In this document: positions 34,804 through 42,956 of the stretch, one piece after another
How the letters are laid out: every line of letters begins with the position of its first letter
Position numbering within the stretch: the first letter of the stretch is position 1
Assembly (NCBI RefSeq): GCF_000519045.1
Contig: NZ_KI912532.1
Location: 2,046,001 to 2,110,000 of the forward strand
Origin: Dechloromonas agitata is5
Lineage (GTDB): Bacteria > Pseudomonadota > Gammaproteobacteria > Burkholderiales > Rhodocyclaceae
Length of the DNA stretch: 64,000 nucleotides
Reading direction: 5' to 3'
The notes under the pieces: generated by a model
Seen by the model: only the letters and a program-made list of their open reading frames with translations
What the model was told of the DNA's origin: nothing
Database searches by the model: none
Position numbers and translations under genes: made by a program

Positions 34804-35727
34804 ATGGCAATCAAACATTTCCTGCAATTCAAGGATTTCACCCGCGACGAGATCGAGTACGTCTTCGCGCGTACCGGGTGGATCAAGAACCAGTTCAAGT
34901 CGTACCAGAAGTACTGGCCGCTCTCCGACCGGACGCTGGTCATGATCTTCGAGAAGGCCAGCACGCGGACTCGCCTGTCGTTTGAGGCAGGGATGCAGCA
35001 GTTGGGTGGCTCGGCGATTTACCTGAATACACGCGATTCCCAGCTTGGGCGTGGTGAGCCGGTCGAAGATGCGGCCCAAGTGATTTCCCGGATGAGCGAC
35101 ATCGTGATGATTCGCACCTTCGAGCAGGAGATCATTGAGCGCTTCGCCGCCAATTCCCGTGTGCCGGTCATCAATGGCCTGACCAACGAATACCATCCGT
35201 GCCAGATCCTGGCCGATATCTATACCCATTTCGAGCATCGTGGCTCGATTCGCGGCAAGACCGTGGCCTGGGTGGGTGATGCCAATAACATGTGCAACAC
35301 CTGGCTGCAGGCGGCTCAGGTGCTGGATTTCAAGGTGCATGTGTCGACGCCGCCGGGCTATGAATTGCAGCCGGAGCTGATCGCCGGGGTCGACGCGTCG
35401 TGCTATCAGGTTTTTGCCGATCCGATGGATGCCTGTCGTGGGGCCGATTTGGTGACCACCGACGTCTGGACCTCGATGGGTTACGAAGCTGAGAACGAGG
35501 CGCGCATGAAGGCTTTTGCCGATTGGTGCGTCGATGCCGAGATGATGGCCGTGGCCAATCCGGGGGCATTGTTCATGCACTGCCTGCCGGCGCACCGCGG
35601 CGAGGAAGTAACCGCTGAGGTGATCGATGGTCCGCAGTCGGTGGTATGGGACGAGGCGGAAAATCGCCTGCATGTGCAAAAGGCCCTGATGGAATATCTC
35701 CTTCTCGGCAGGATTGAAACGCAATAA
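34804..35727 (+). CDS. argF: Ornithine carbamoyltransferase
   Basis: Forms citrulline from ornithine and carbamoyl phosphate. The 307 residues have the carbamoyl-phosphate motif [21 protein letters not shown], the ornithine loop [11 protein letters not shown] and the catalytic [11 protein letters not shown]. The ATG at 34804 is two bases after the argD stop; a TTG six bases earlier is less likely. argG follows after eleven bases. The series argD-argF-argG covers three consecutive or near-consecutive steps from acetylornithine to argininosuccinate. Confidence 0.95.
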   Translation: MAIKHFLQFKDFTRDEIEYVFARTGWIKNQFKSYQKYWPLSDRTLVMIFEKASTRTRLSFEAGMQQLGGSAIYLNTRDSQLGRGEPVEDAAQVISRMSDIVMIRTFEQEIIERFAANSRVPVINGLTNEYHPCQILADIYTHFEHRGSIRGKTVAWVGDANNMCNTWLQAAQVLDFKVHVSTPPGYELQPELIAGVDASCYQVFADPMDACRGADLVTTDVWTSMGYEAENEARMKAFADWCVDAEMMAVANPGALFMHCLPAHRGEEVTAEVIDGPQSVVWDEAENRLHVQKALMEYLLLGRIETQ

Positions 35728-35738
35728 AGGGAACGCAA

Positions 35739-37166
35739 ATGAGCGATATCAAGAAGGTTGTGCTGGCCTATTCCGGCGGTCTGGATACCTCGGTCATCCT
35801 CAAGTGGCTACAGGATGTGTACAAGTGCGAGGTCGTCACCTTCACGGCCGATCTCGGCCAGGGTGAAGAGCTGGAGCCGGCACGCAAGAAGGCCGAATTG
35901 CTTGGCATCAAGCCGAAGAATATCTACATCGACGATCTGCGCGAGGAGTTCGTCCGCGATTTCGTTTTCCCGATGTTCCGCGCCAACACCATCTACGAAG
36001 GTGAATACCTCCTCGGCACCTCGATCGCGCGTCCGCTGATCGCCAAGCGCCTGATTGAGATCGTCAATGAAACCGGCGCTGACGCCATCTGCCATGGCGC
36101 CACCGGCAAGGGTAACGACCAGGTTCGCTTTGAATTGGGCGCCTATGCGCTGAAACCGGGCATCAAGATCATCGCACCCTGGCGCGAGTGGGATCTGCTG
36201 TCACGTGAGAAGCTGATGGCCTACGCCGAAACGCATGGCATCCCCATCGACATGAAACACAAGAAGGGCGGCTCCCCGTATTCGATGGACGCCAACCTGC
36301 TGCACATCTCCTACGAAGGTCGCCACCTGGAAGATCCGGCAGCCGAGGCCGAAGAGTCGATGTGGCGCTGGACCGTGTCGCCGGAAAAGGCCCCGAACAA
36401 GGCCGAGTACCTCGACCTCGAATTCGTCGCCGGTGACCTGGTTTCGATCAACGGCCAGAAAATGAAGGCACATGAGCTGCTTGCCACGCTGAACCAATTG
36501 GGCGGCAAGCATGGCATCGGTCGTCTCGACCTCGTCGAGAACCGCTACGTCGGCATGAAGTCGCGCGGCTGCTACGAAACCCCGGGCGGCACCATCCTGC
36601 TGCGCGCTCACCGCGCCATCGAATCGATCACGCTCGACCGCGAAGTCGCCCACCTCAAGGATGACCTGATGCCGCGCTATGCCAGCCTGGTATACAACGG
36701 CTACTGGTGGAGCCCGGAGCGCAAGGCGTTGCAAGTGCTGATCGACCACACCCAGCAGAACGTGAACGGTACCGTTCGCCTGAAGCTGTACAAGGGCAAT
36801 GTCATCGTTGTCGGCCGTGATTCAAAGACTGATTCGCTGTTTGATTCGACCATTGCCACCTTCGAGGACGATGCCGGTGCTTACGATCAGAAGGATGCCG
36901 GCGGTTTCATCAAGCTGAATGCCCTGCGCATGCGGATTGCCGCCAACCTGGCTGCCCGCAAGGGGGGCAAGCCGGCAGCAGCCAAGAAGGCTGCCGCTCC
37001 GAAGAAGGCGGCACCCGCCAAGGCGAAGGCCAAGCCGGTTGTCGCCAAGGCTGCTCCGAAGACGGCTGCCAAGCCGGCGGCGAAGGCTGTTCCGGCCAAG
37101 GCAGTAGCAAAGCCGGCTAGCAAGTCGGCCGCCACCAAGAAACCGGCGGCCAAGAAGAAGGGCTAA
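35739..37166 (+). CDS. argG: Argininosuccinate synthase with Lys/Ala-rich C-terminal tail
   Basis: Joins citrulline and aspartate using ATP. The catalytic part (about residues 1-407) is complete: [16 protein letters not shown] is the ATP loop, [17 protein letters not shown] and [19 protein letters not shown] follow. Residues 408-475 form an extra 68-residue tail of Lys, Ala and Pro repeats, with 21 lysines and no acidic residue, like histone H1-type bacterial proteins. Usual ArgG proteins end near residue 400-410. The tail is in frame without a frameshift and ends KKPAAKKKG. It could bind nucleic acid or acidic partners; that is inference. DUF2788 follows three bases later. Confidence 0.94.
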   Translation: MSDIKKVVLAYSGGLDTSVILKWLQDVYKCEVVTFTADLGQGEELEPARKKAELLGIKPKNIYIDDLREEFVRDFVFPMFRANTIYEGEYLLGTSIARPLIAKRLIEIVNETGADAICHGATGKGNDQVRFELGAYALKPGIKIIAPWREWDLLSREKLMAYAETHGIPIDMKHKKGGSPYSMDANLLHISYEGRHLEDPAAEAEESMWRWTVSPEKAPNKAEYLDLEFVAGDLVSINGQKMKAHELLATLNQLGGKHGIGRLDLVENRYVGMKSRGCYETPGGTILLRAHRAIESITLDREVAHLKDDLMPRYASLVYNGYWWSPERKALQVLIDHTQQNVNGTVRLKLYKGNVIVVGRDSKTDSLFDSTIATFEDDAGAYDQKDAGGFIKLNALRMRIAANLAARKGGKPAAAKKAAAPKKAAPAKAKAKPVVAKAAPKTAAKPAAKAVPAKAVAKPASKSAATKKPAAKKKG

Positions 37167-37169
37167 GCG

Positions 37170-37391
37170 ATGGAAGGCACCGTATTCGGCTTCAACGAGG
37201 AGCAGATCGCTGATTTCTTCTCGACCTGGGGCGTCGGGGCCTTCATCCTGTTCATGCTGTTCATCATCGGTGAGATCGCCTGGCGTTCCAAGGCAGGCAA
37301 GACGGGCACCTTCGTGCTCTTCTTCGTGCTGGCCTTCGGCATGCTGGGCTTCATCGCCAAGGGCATCATTCAAAAAATCTGGGGTATCTAA
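37170..37391 (+). CDS. DUF2788 small membrane protein
   Basis: A 73-residue protein of the DUF2788 family, unknown function, seen mainly in beta- and gammaproteobacteria. Two helices are evident ([17 protein letters not shown] and [19 protein letters not shown]) joined by a short basic loop RSKAGKTG. It starts three bases after argG and its stop shares a base with the start of ppnP, so all are likely cotranscribed. Confidence 0.85.
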   Translation: MEGTVFGFNEEQIADFFSTWGVGAFILFMLFIIGEIAWRSKAGKTGTFVLFFVLAFGMLGFIAKGIIQKIWGI

Positions 37392-37702
37392 TGTCGCAAT
37401 ACGACAACGTTTCTGTGGTCAAGAAGGCCAATGTTTATTTCGATGGCAAGTGCGTCAGCCACACCGTGGTGCTGGCCGACGGCACCAAGAAGACGGTCGG
37501 CGTGATCCTGCCGTCCAGCCTGACTTTCAACACCGGTGCGCCGGAAATCATGGAAGGTGTCGGCGGTTCCTGCCGCGTCAAGCTGAAGGGCGAGAGCGAG
37601 TGGAAGGTCTACGGCGAAGGGCAGTCCTTCAACGTGCCGGGCAATTCCAGCTTCGAAATCGCCTGCGACGAGCCGTATCACTACGTCTGCCACTTCGGCT
37701 GA
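37391..37702 (+). CDS. ppnP: Pyrimidine/purine nucleoside phosphorylase PpnP
   Basis: Small cupin-fold enzyme (DUF1255/YaiE family) that splits nucleosides with phosphate. The 103 residues match the usual size. Family segments are [52 protein letters not shown] and [11 protein letters not shown]. It ends a run from argD and is followed by a strong terminator. Confidence 0.92.
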   Translation: MSQYDNVSVVKKANVYFDGKCVSHTVVLADGTKKTVGVILPSSLTFNTGAPEIMEGVGGSCRVKLKGESEWKVYGEGQSFNVPGNSSFEIACDEPYHYVCHFG

Positions 37703-37725
37703 TTGCCTGAGCGTTTGACACTGCG

Positions 37726-37748
37726 CCCGGCCGAGTGGCCGGGTTTTT
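37726..37748 (+). terminator. Rho-independent terminator after ppnP
   Basis: CCCGGCC, loop GAGT, GGCCGGG, then TTTTT. It closes the argD-ppnP unit and lies 15 bp before the yajQ start. Confidence 0.85.
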
Positions 37749-37763
37749 CATTAGGAGGAAACG

Positions 37764-38258
37764 ATGCCGTCTTTTGATTTCACTTCCGAAGCCGACATGG
37801 TGGCGCTGAAAAACGCCATTGACGTGGCGGCCCGCCAGATCGAGAACCGCTACGACTTCAAGGGTACCTCGGCCAAGGTCGAGTTGAACGAGAAGGACAA
37901 GCTCATCACGCTGCAGGGCGATTCGGACTTCCAGCTTGACCAGATCAAGGACATCCTCTTCCCAGCCATGGAGAAGAAGGAGGTCGAGAGTACCAAGCGC
38001 CTCGATCAGCAGCCGGTGCAGAAGGTCTCCGGCAACAAGGTGAAGCAGGAGCTGAAGATCAAGCTGGGTATCGAAACCGAACTGGCGAAGAAGATCGTCA
38101 AGCTGATCAAGGATGCCAAGCTCAAGGTGCAAGCCTCGATCCAGGGGGACGCCGTGCGTGTCCAGGGGGCCAAGCGCGACGACCTGCAGGAATGCATCGC
38201 GCTGATTCGCAAGCAGATCACGGATTTTCCGATCAAGGCGGGCAATTTCCGCGACTGA
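37764..38258 (+). CDS. yajQ: YajQ family cyclic-di-GMP/nucleotide-binding protein
   Basis: Cytoplasmic protein of 164 residues with two ferredoxin-like folds. Members bind c-di-GMP in Xanthomonas and nucleotides in E. coli. MPSFDFTSEADMVALKNAID and NRYDFKGTSAKVELNEKD are diagnostic, and KLKVQASIQGDAVRVQGAKR lies in the C-terminal half. A strong AGGAGGAA site precedes the ATG. It might act downstream of the two diguanylate cyclases in this window, though no direct link is shown. Confidence 0.93.
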   Translation: MPSFDFTSEADMVALKNAIDVAARQIENRYDFKGTSAKVELNEKDKLITLQGDSDFQLDQIKDILFPAMEKKEVESTKRLDQQPVQKVSGNKVKQELKIKLGIETELAKKIVKLIKDAKLKVQASIQGDAVRVQGAKRDDLQECIALIRKQITDFPIKAGNFRD

Positions 38259-38284
38259 CCGGTATTTCCGTTACGACATGCGAC

Positions 38285-38312
38285 AAGGGCAGCCGAGGCT
38301 GCCCTTTGTTTT
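38285..38312. terminator. Bidirectional terminator between convergent genes
   Basis: AAGGGCAGCC and GGCTGCCCTT form a perfect 10-bp stem around GA (in practice a slightly larger loop). It is followed by TGTTTTC on the plus strand, and the stem's own A-tract gives a weak T-run on the minus strand. It sits between yajQ and the convergent amidotransferase gene. Confidence 0.65.
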
Positions 38313-38327
38313 CTGTGGTTTCCCTGG

Positions 38328-39041
38328 TCAGCGAGCCAGCCCCTGGATCCACACCGAGTAGAGCTGACTGGCCAGTTGGCGCATGGCACCGAGGTGCTGC
38401 GGGGTCTGTTCCTGCATCGCTTCCGGCGACTGGACGCTGGACTGATCGGCGACCGCAGCGACTTCGTCGGCCCACTGCGTGCTCCAGGTGGTGATCATCT
38501 CGGGGGTCATTTCGACATGGCATTGCATGGCCAGGTGTGGGCCGCAGGCGAACATCTGGTTGGCGCAGTGCGGGCTGGAAACGAGGCGGCTGGCACCTTC
38601 CGGCAGGCTGAAAGTCTCCCCGTGCCAGTGGAAGACGGTTCCCGCCCGGCCGGCGAACGCACCCAGCCAGTGCTGTGCGAGTGGATCGGATTCGGCGTAG
38701 ACCGTTCCCCAGCCGATTTCCTTGACCGGGTTGGGGGTGATCTGTCCGCCCAGCGCCTTGCTGATCAGTTGCCCGCCGAGGCAGTGGCCGATGAGCGGGA
38801 TGTTGGCGGCGTCGGCCTGGCGGATCAGCTGGCAGGTGGCATCGATCCACGGCAAGGGGTCGTTGACGCTCATCGGACCGCCCATGAAGCAGAGGCCGGC
38901 GTAGTCCTCGGGGCTTTCGGGAACCGCTTCGCCAGCATCGACCGCGATCAGGCGCCACGGAATCCCGTGCTCCTCAAGGAATATGGCAAAATAGCCCGGA
39001 CCTTCAGAGGGAGTGTGACGGAAGATGGCAACGGGTTTCAT
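38328..39041 (-). CDS. Type 1 glutamine amidotransferase-like protein
   Basis: Cytoplasmic class I glutamine amidotransferase of 237 residues, related to GuaA-type and gamma-glutamyl-hydrolase domains. The nucleophile Cys87 lies in LIGHCLGGQLI, the oxyanion-type segment is CFMGGPMSV, and the His-x-Glu pair is in AMQCHVEMTPE. It stands alone, without an acceptor domain, so it may hydrolyse gamma-glutamyl compounds or supply ammonia to an unknown partner. I start at the ATG at 39041; its start is only 21 bp from that of the divergent protease gene. Confidence 0.87.
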   Translation of the reverse strand: MKPVAIFRHTPSEGPGYFAIFLEEHGIPWRLIAVDAGEAVPESPEDYAGLCFMGGPMSVNDPLPWIDATCQLIRQADAANIPLIGHCLGGQLISKALGGQITPNPVKEIGWGTVYAESDPLAQHWLGAFAGRAGTVFHWHGETFSLPEGASRLVSSPHCANQMFACGPHLAMQCHVEMTPEMITTWSTQWADEVAAVADQSSVQSPEAMQEQTPQHLGAMRQLASQLYSVWIQGLAR

Positions 39042-39062
39042 GGCGCAGGGCGGGTCGAAAAA

Positions 39063-39701
39063 ATGAAACGTCATTTTACGCTCATTGCCCTGGCGCTGAT
39101 CTTGATCCCTTATGAGGCTGGTGCGCAGGAGGTCGGGTTGGCCGGCATTCTGGGCAGCAAGGCGATGCTAATGATCAACGGGGGCGAGCCACAGGCCGTG
39201 CCGGTTGGTCAGACGGTCGATGGCGTCCGGCTGATCTCCATTCAGGGGGATCAGGCCGTGATCGAAATCGGTGGCAAGAAGCGCGCCCTGCGCGTTGGCC
39301 AGCATGCCGTTGGCGCCGTCGGTGGCGACGGTTCCGGCAAGATTGTCATGGTTGCCGACGGCCAGGGGCATTTTTTGACGACCGGCACGGTCAACGGGAC
39401 TTCCGTGCGCTTTCTGGTCGATACCGGCGCGACGATGATTTCGTTGGGAGCGGCTGATGCGCGCCGGATTGGCGTCGATTTCAACCGCGGCCAGAAGGCG
39501 CTGACCAACACAGCCAATGGCCAGGCGGTAGTAAGCAAGGTTCAGCTCGATACGGTCAGGATCGGCGATGTCACGTTGCACAACGTCGATGCGCTGATCC
39601 ATCAGACCGACATGCCCGTCGCGTTGCTCGGCATGAGCTTCCTCAACCGGATGGAAATGCAGCGCGATGGTCACACGATGACCCTCAAAAAACGATACTA
39701 G
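39063..39701 (+). CDS. Retropepsin-like aspartic protease (clan AA)
   Basis: A 212-residue exported protein of the clan AA retropepsin-like family. A signal peptide (TLIALALILIPYEAGA) is followed by a small N-terminal domain. The single catalytic motif FLVDTGATMISLG lies near residue 120, and the C-terminal MPVALLGMSFLNRME is typical. One DTG per chain means it must dimerise to be active. It is probably a periplasmic peptidase; substrates are unknown. A longer upstream frame overlaps the amidotransferase gene and is not used. Confidence 0.87.
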   Translation: MKRHFTLIALALILIPYEAGAQEVGLAGILGSKAMLMINGGEPQAVPVGQTVDGVRLISIQGDQAVIEIGGKKRALRVGQHAVGAVGGDGSGKIVMVADGQGHFLTTGTVNGTSVRFLVDTGATMISLGAADARRIGVDFNRGQKALTNTANGQAVVSKVQLDTVRIGDVTLHNVDALIHQTDMPVALLGMSFLNRMEMQRDGHTMTLKKRY

Positions 39702-39710
39702 GAGAGCGAA

Positions 39711-39968
39711 ATGCCACAACGGGACCAGGAAATTGCGCTGCTGCGCCGGGAAATTGAATTGCTGATGGGCGAGCGTCAAGCGCTGTTGCGCGTTGCGGGA
39801 TCGGCCGCCGTGCTGATCGCCAGCCTCGACAGCAAGCGTCTGCCGGTCGGTGCGGTCGAATCGGCCGATCTGGTGGCGACGTCGATCAACGATCTGTCGG
39901 AAGAGACGCTGCAGGATGCGTTGGCGTCGGTCAATGCCGAAATCGAGGAGGATGCGCCGGCACGATGA
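39711..39968 (+). CDS. Small coiled-coil protein of unknown function
   Basis: I do not recognise a family. The 85 residues begin with a likely coiled coil (DQEIALLRREIELLMGERQ), continue with a hydrophobic LLRVAGSAAVLIASLD and end acidic. It starts nine bases after the protease stop behind a GGAGAG site and overlaps the Nudix gene by four bases, so it is probably expressed with both. Confidence 0.65.
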   Translation: MPQRDQEIALLRREIELLMGERQALLRVAGSAAVLIASLDSKRLPVGAVESADLVATSINDLSEETLQDALASVNAEIEEDAPAR

Positions 39969-40561
39969 CGGTCGATCTGCAGCGTTTGCGGGCCAGCCTG
40001 CTGGCGGAACCGCCGACCGGGCAGGTCGTGCTGGAGGACGGGGCGCTCGGTGAGCCACTGACACCGGCTGCCGTTCTTTTTCCGATTATCCTGCGCGATG
40101 CCGGTCATACCGTGCTGCTCACCCAGCGGACGGCCCATCTGCGCGACCATGCCGGGCAGATCAGCTTTCCCGGTGGGCGGGTCGAGGCACACGACGCGAC
40201 GCCGATGGATACGGCCCTGCGCGAGACCGAGGAGGAAATCGGACTTTCCCGGGAGCGGGTCGAAATCCTCGGTTTCCTGCCTGAATACCGCACCGGAACA
40301 GGTTTCCGGGTGACCCCGGTGGTTGCGCTGGTGACTCCGCCCTTCGATCTGCAGCCCGATCCGTTCGAGGTGGCCGAGATTTTCGAGGTGCCGCTGTCCT
40401 TTTTGCTCGATCCGGCCAACCATCAGCAGCATTCCTTACATTATCGTGGCGCCCTGCGGAATTACTTTGCCATGCCTTACGGCGACTATTTCATCTGGGG
40501 GGCGACGGCTGGCATGATCCGCTCGCTGACCGAGCGACTTGGACTTCTCCGCGCCGCCTGA
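39965..40561 (+). CDS. Nudix CoA pyrophosphatase
   Basis: The 198-residue Nudix hydrolase is of the CoA pyrophosphatase type (NudL-like), which trims CoA and its derivatives to phosphopantetheine and ADP. The CoA signature reads LLTQRTAHLRDHAGQISFPG. The Nudix box continues GGRVEAHDATPMDTALRETE with EEIGL, supplying the metal-binding glutamates. The ATG overlaps the preceding small gene's stop. It likely regulates CoA pools or removes oxidised CoA. Confidence 0.9.
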   Translation: MTVDLQRLRASLLAEPPTGQVVLEDGALGEPLTPAAVLFPIILRDAGHTVLLTQRTAHLRDHAGQISFPGGRVEAHDATPMDTALRETEEEIGLSRERVEILGFLPEYRTGTGFRVTPVVALVTPPFDLQPDPFEVAEIFEVPLSFLLDPANHQQHSLHYRGALRNYFAMPYGDYFIWGATAGMIRSLTERLGLLRAA

Positions 40562-40623
40562 GCCGTGGTATCGTGGTACTTTGAAATAAGAAAATTAGCC
40601 GAATACGGCAAATCTCGGCCCCC

Positions 40624-41547
40624 ATGAGTCTTCTGTCGCTGATCGCAGTCTTCCTCATCGAGCAACTGCAACCCTTGGATTACCGCCGCATCGTTGCCGA
40701 GCCGCTGGGTGCCTGGGCGGATTTCGTCGAGTCGCAGTTCAATGCTGGTGCCTATCGCCATGGCGTGCTGGCTTGGTGCCTGGCCGTACTGCTGCCGGTG
40801 GGCGTGGTCGGCGGGATCTATGCCGCCCTGTATGCGCTGAACCCCATCTTCGCGCTTTTGCTGAATGTCGGCGTGCTCTACCTGACCATGGGGTTCCGGC
40901 AATTCAGCCATCATTACACGGAGATCCAGCTGGCATTGCGCGAGGAGGACCTGCCCCGGGCGCGCCAGTTGCTCGAAACCTGGCAAGGGCGTTCTGCCTA
41001 CAACCTCGGTTCAAGCGACATTGCCCGCCTGTCCATCGAGGGGGCTCTGGCCGCCTCGCACCGCCATGTGTTTGCCGTTTTGCTCTGGTTCGTCCTGCTG
41101 CCCGGGCCGTGCGGGGCCTTGCTCTATCGCCTGGCGATGATCGTCCGCGAACGCTGGGCAACGAAGGGGGGAGAATCAGGCAAGGATTTTGCAACATTCT
41201 CGGCACAAAGCTTCTCTATCATCGACTGGTTGCCGGTTCGCGTCACCGCAGCGGCCTTTGCCATCGTCGGCGATTTCGAGGATGCTGCTTATTGCTGGCG
41301 TACCCAGGCCGGCGCCTGGCCCGATCGCGACCTGGGCATCGTCCTGGCGGCCGGTGCCGGCGCCCTCGGTGTGCAACTGGGGCAGCCAGTGGTCGATGGC
41401 GTCGAGCTTGCCGACCGGGCCGAACTGGGCCTGGGGGAACCGGCCGATGTCGATTTCATGCAAAGTGCCGTCGGGCTTGTCTGGCGGGCCACGGTGCTGT
41501 GGATGTTGTTGCTCTTTTTGTTGGGGCTCGCCAGCTTGGTGGGCTGA
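40624..41547 (+). CDS. CobD/CbiB-like membrane protein
   Basis: Membrane protein of 307 residues in the CobD/CbiB superfamily. True CbiB makes adenosylcobinamide phosphate by adding aminopropanol. Four or five helices are seen (LAWCLAVLLPVGVVGGIYAA, HVFAVLLWFVLLPGPCGALL, and one at the C-terminus). GALLYRLAMIVRERW and DWLPVRVTAAAFAIVGDFE are family-like. Many betaproteobacteria have this short, AmpE-like branch away from cobalamin genes, as here, so a role other than cobalamin synthesis is likely. A 62-bp gap separates it from the Nudix gene. Confidence 0.75.
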   Translation: MSLLSLIAVFLIEQLQPLDYRRIVAEPLGAWADFVESQFNAGAYRHGVLAWCLAVLLPVGVVGGIYAALYALNPIFALLLNVGVLYLTMGFRQFSHHYTEIQLALREEDLPRARQLLETWQGRSAYNLGSSDIARLSIEGALAASHRHVFAVLLWFVLLPGPCGALLYRLAMIVRERWATKGGESGKDFATFSAQSFSIIDWLPVRVTAAAFAIVGDFEDAAYCWRTQAGAWPDRDLGIVLAAGAGALGVQLGQPVVDGVELADRAELGLGEPADVDFMQSAVGLVWRATVLWMLLLFLLGLASLVG

Positions 41548-41573
41548 ATCAATTTCACTGAGGAGGTAGGTAC

Positions 41574-42755
41574 ATGTCTAAAGATGTTGTCGTTCTGAGC
41601 GCAGTTCGTTCCCCGGTTGGTGCTTTCGGTGGCTCCCTGGCCGACATGGATCCGTGCGATCTGGGTGGTATCGTCATGAAGGAAGCGATCGCCCGCTCCG
41701 GCGTTGATCCGCAGCAGATCAACTACGTGACCGTCGGCACCACGATGCCGGTCGATTCCCGTTATGCCTACGTTTCCCGCGTCGCGTCGATCCAGGCCGG
41801 CCTGTCGATGGATTCCGTCGCCATGCAGGTTTCCCGTCTGTGCGCTTCCGGCTTGCAGGCCATCGTCACCACCGCCCAGAACATCATGCTGGGCGATGCC
41901 GAATACGGTATCGGCGGTGGCGTCGAAGTCATGTCCAAGGTGGCCTACCTGATGCCGGCTCTGCGTTCCGGGGCCCGCATGGGTGACACCAAGGCGATCG
42001 ACGCCATGGTTGCCGTGCTGACCGACCCGTTCGGCGTTGGCCACATGGGCATCACCGCCGAGAACCTGGCGGCCAAGCATGGTTTCACCCGTGAAGACCA
42101 GGATGCCTTCGCCGTTGAATCGCAGCGTCGCGCGGCTGCTGCCATCGATGCCGGTTACTTCAAGTCGCAGATTCTGCCCATCGTCAAGCAGACCAAGAAG
42201 GGCGAAGTGGTGTTCGATACCGACGAGCACCTGAAGCGTGGCACGACCATGGAGTCGCTGGCCAAGATGAAGCCGGCCTTCAAGAAGGACGGTACCGTGA
42301 CCGCCGGTAACGCTTCCGGCATCAATGATGCCGCTGCATTCTTCGTCCTGGCCGATGCGGCCAAGGCTGCTGCGGCCGGCCAGAAGCCGATCGCCCGCAT
42401 GGTGTCCTATGCCGTGGCCGGCGTGCCGAACGACGTGATGGGCGAAGGCCCGATCCCGGCGACCAAGCTGGCGCTGAAGAAGGCTGGCCTGACCCTGGAC
42501 CAGATGGATGTCATCGAGTCGAACGAAGCGTTTGCCGCCCAGGCCCTGACTGTTTCCAAGTGCCTCGGCCTGGATCCGGCCAAGACCAACCCGAACGGCG
42601 GTGCCATTGCCCTCGGCCACCCGGTCGGCTGTTCCGGTGCTTTCATCGCCACCAAGGCGATATATGAAATGAACCGCATCGGCGGCAAGTACTGCCTCGT
42701 CACCATGTGTATCGGTGGCGGCCAGGGTATCGCGGTCATCTTCGAACGCGTCTAA
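41574..42755 (+). CDS. Acetyl-CoA acetyltransferase/beta-ketothiolase
   Basis: Thiolase of 393 residues that condenses two acetyl-CoA or cleaves 3-ketoacyl-CoA. The first catalytic Cys is in VSRLCASGLQAIVT, NEAFAAQALTV is the family NEAF motif, His lies in GGAIALGHPVGCSGAF, and the second Cys is in MCIGGGQG. It resembles PhaA/BktB thiolases, the first step to polyhydroxyalkanoate. The two phasins in this window support PHA metabolism, though no phaB or phaC is seen. A GAGGAGG site precedes the ATG and a strong terminator follows. Confidence 0.92.
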   Translation: MSKDVVVLSAVRSPVGAFGGSLADMDPCDLGGIVMKEAIARSGVDPQQINYVTVGTTMPVDSRYAYVSRVASIQAGLSMDSVAMQVSRLCASGLQAIVTTAQNIMLGDAEYGIGGGVEVMSKVAYLMPALRSGARMGDTKAIDAMVAVLTDPFGVGHMGITAENLAAKHGFTREDQDAFAVESQRRAAAAIDAGYFKSQILPIVKQTKKGEVVFDTDEHLKRGTTMESLAKMKPAFKKDGTVTAGNASGINDAAAFFVLADAAKAAAAGQKPIARMVSYAVAGVPNDVMGEGPIPATKLALKKAGLTLDQMDVIESNEAFAAQALTVSKCLGLDPAKTNPNGGAIALGHPVGCSGAFIATKAIYEMNRIGGKYCLVTMCIGGGQGIAVIFERV

Positions 42756-42778
42756 GCCTTTCGCGGCACACCCTGAAC

Positions 42779-42809
42779 AACCCGCCGGAGCGATCCGGCG
42801 GGTTTTTTT
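42779..42809 (+). terminator. Rho-independent terminator after thiolase
   Basis: AACCCGCCGGA, loop GCGA, TCCGGCGGGTT and a run of T form a long, near-perfect stem. It shields the sigma-54-type promoter region that follows. Confidence 0.9.
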
Positions 42810-42833
42810 ATTTGCACCAAGATAAAAAATCAT

Positions 42834-42850
42834 CGCACCGTTGTGGTGCG
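42834..42850 (+). promoter_or_regulatory. NtrC-type binding site before the ATP-grasp/alpha-E operon
   Basis: The 17-mer CGCACC-GTTGT-GGTGCG has the length and spacing of enteric NtrC sites such as TGCAC-N7-GTGCA. Its 15-base core differs at only two positions from the palindrome at 56857. A half-site TGCACCA at 42813 lies 21 bp upstream, two helical turns away. The centre lies about 86 bp before the predicted transcript start. Confidence 0.75.
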
Positions 42851-42901
42851 TCAATAGTTCGAAAGTGGTATTCGGCGCATGATTTAAGACTGATTTGCGG
42901 G

Positions 42902-42916
42902 TGGCATGGAACCTGC
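42902..42916 (+). promoter_or_regulatory. Sigma-54 (-24/-12) promoter of the ATP-grasp/alpha-E operon
   Basis: TGGCATGGAACCTGC has GG and GC at the required ten-base interval of the TGGCACGnnnnTTGC consensus. With the NtrC-type box 51 bp upstream it forms a typical enhancer-dependent promoter. Transcription should start near 42928, which excludes the in-frame ATG at 42906 and selects the one at 42957. Confidence 0.75.
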
Positions 42917-42956
42917 TGAATTCAGTTCGAGAGCATCCTCAGCGACGAGTCCTAAC

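Noticed and set aside
38376..39062. Long plus-strand extension of the protease frame
   Set aside because: It is antisense to the amidotransferase, which has clear catalytic motifs; the signal peptide begins at 39063.
42906..42956. Upstream ATG for the first ATP-grasp gene
   Set aside because: It lies inside the -24/-12 promoter, upstream of the predicted transcript start, and family members begin at the FYNEMYDAQGG region.
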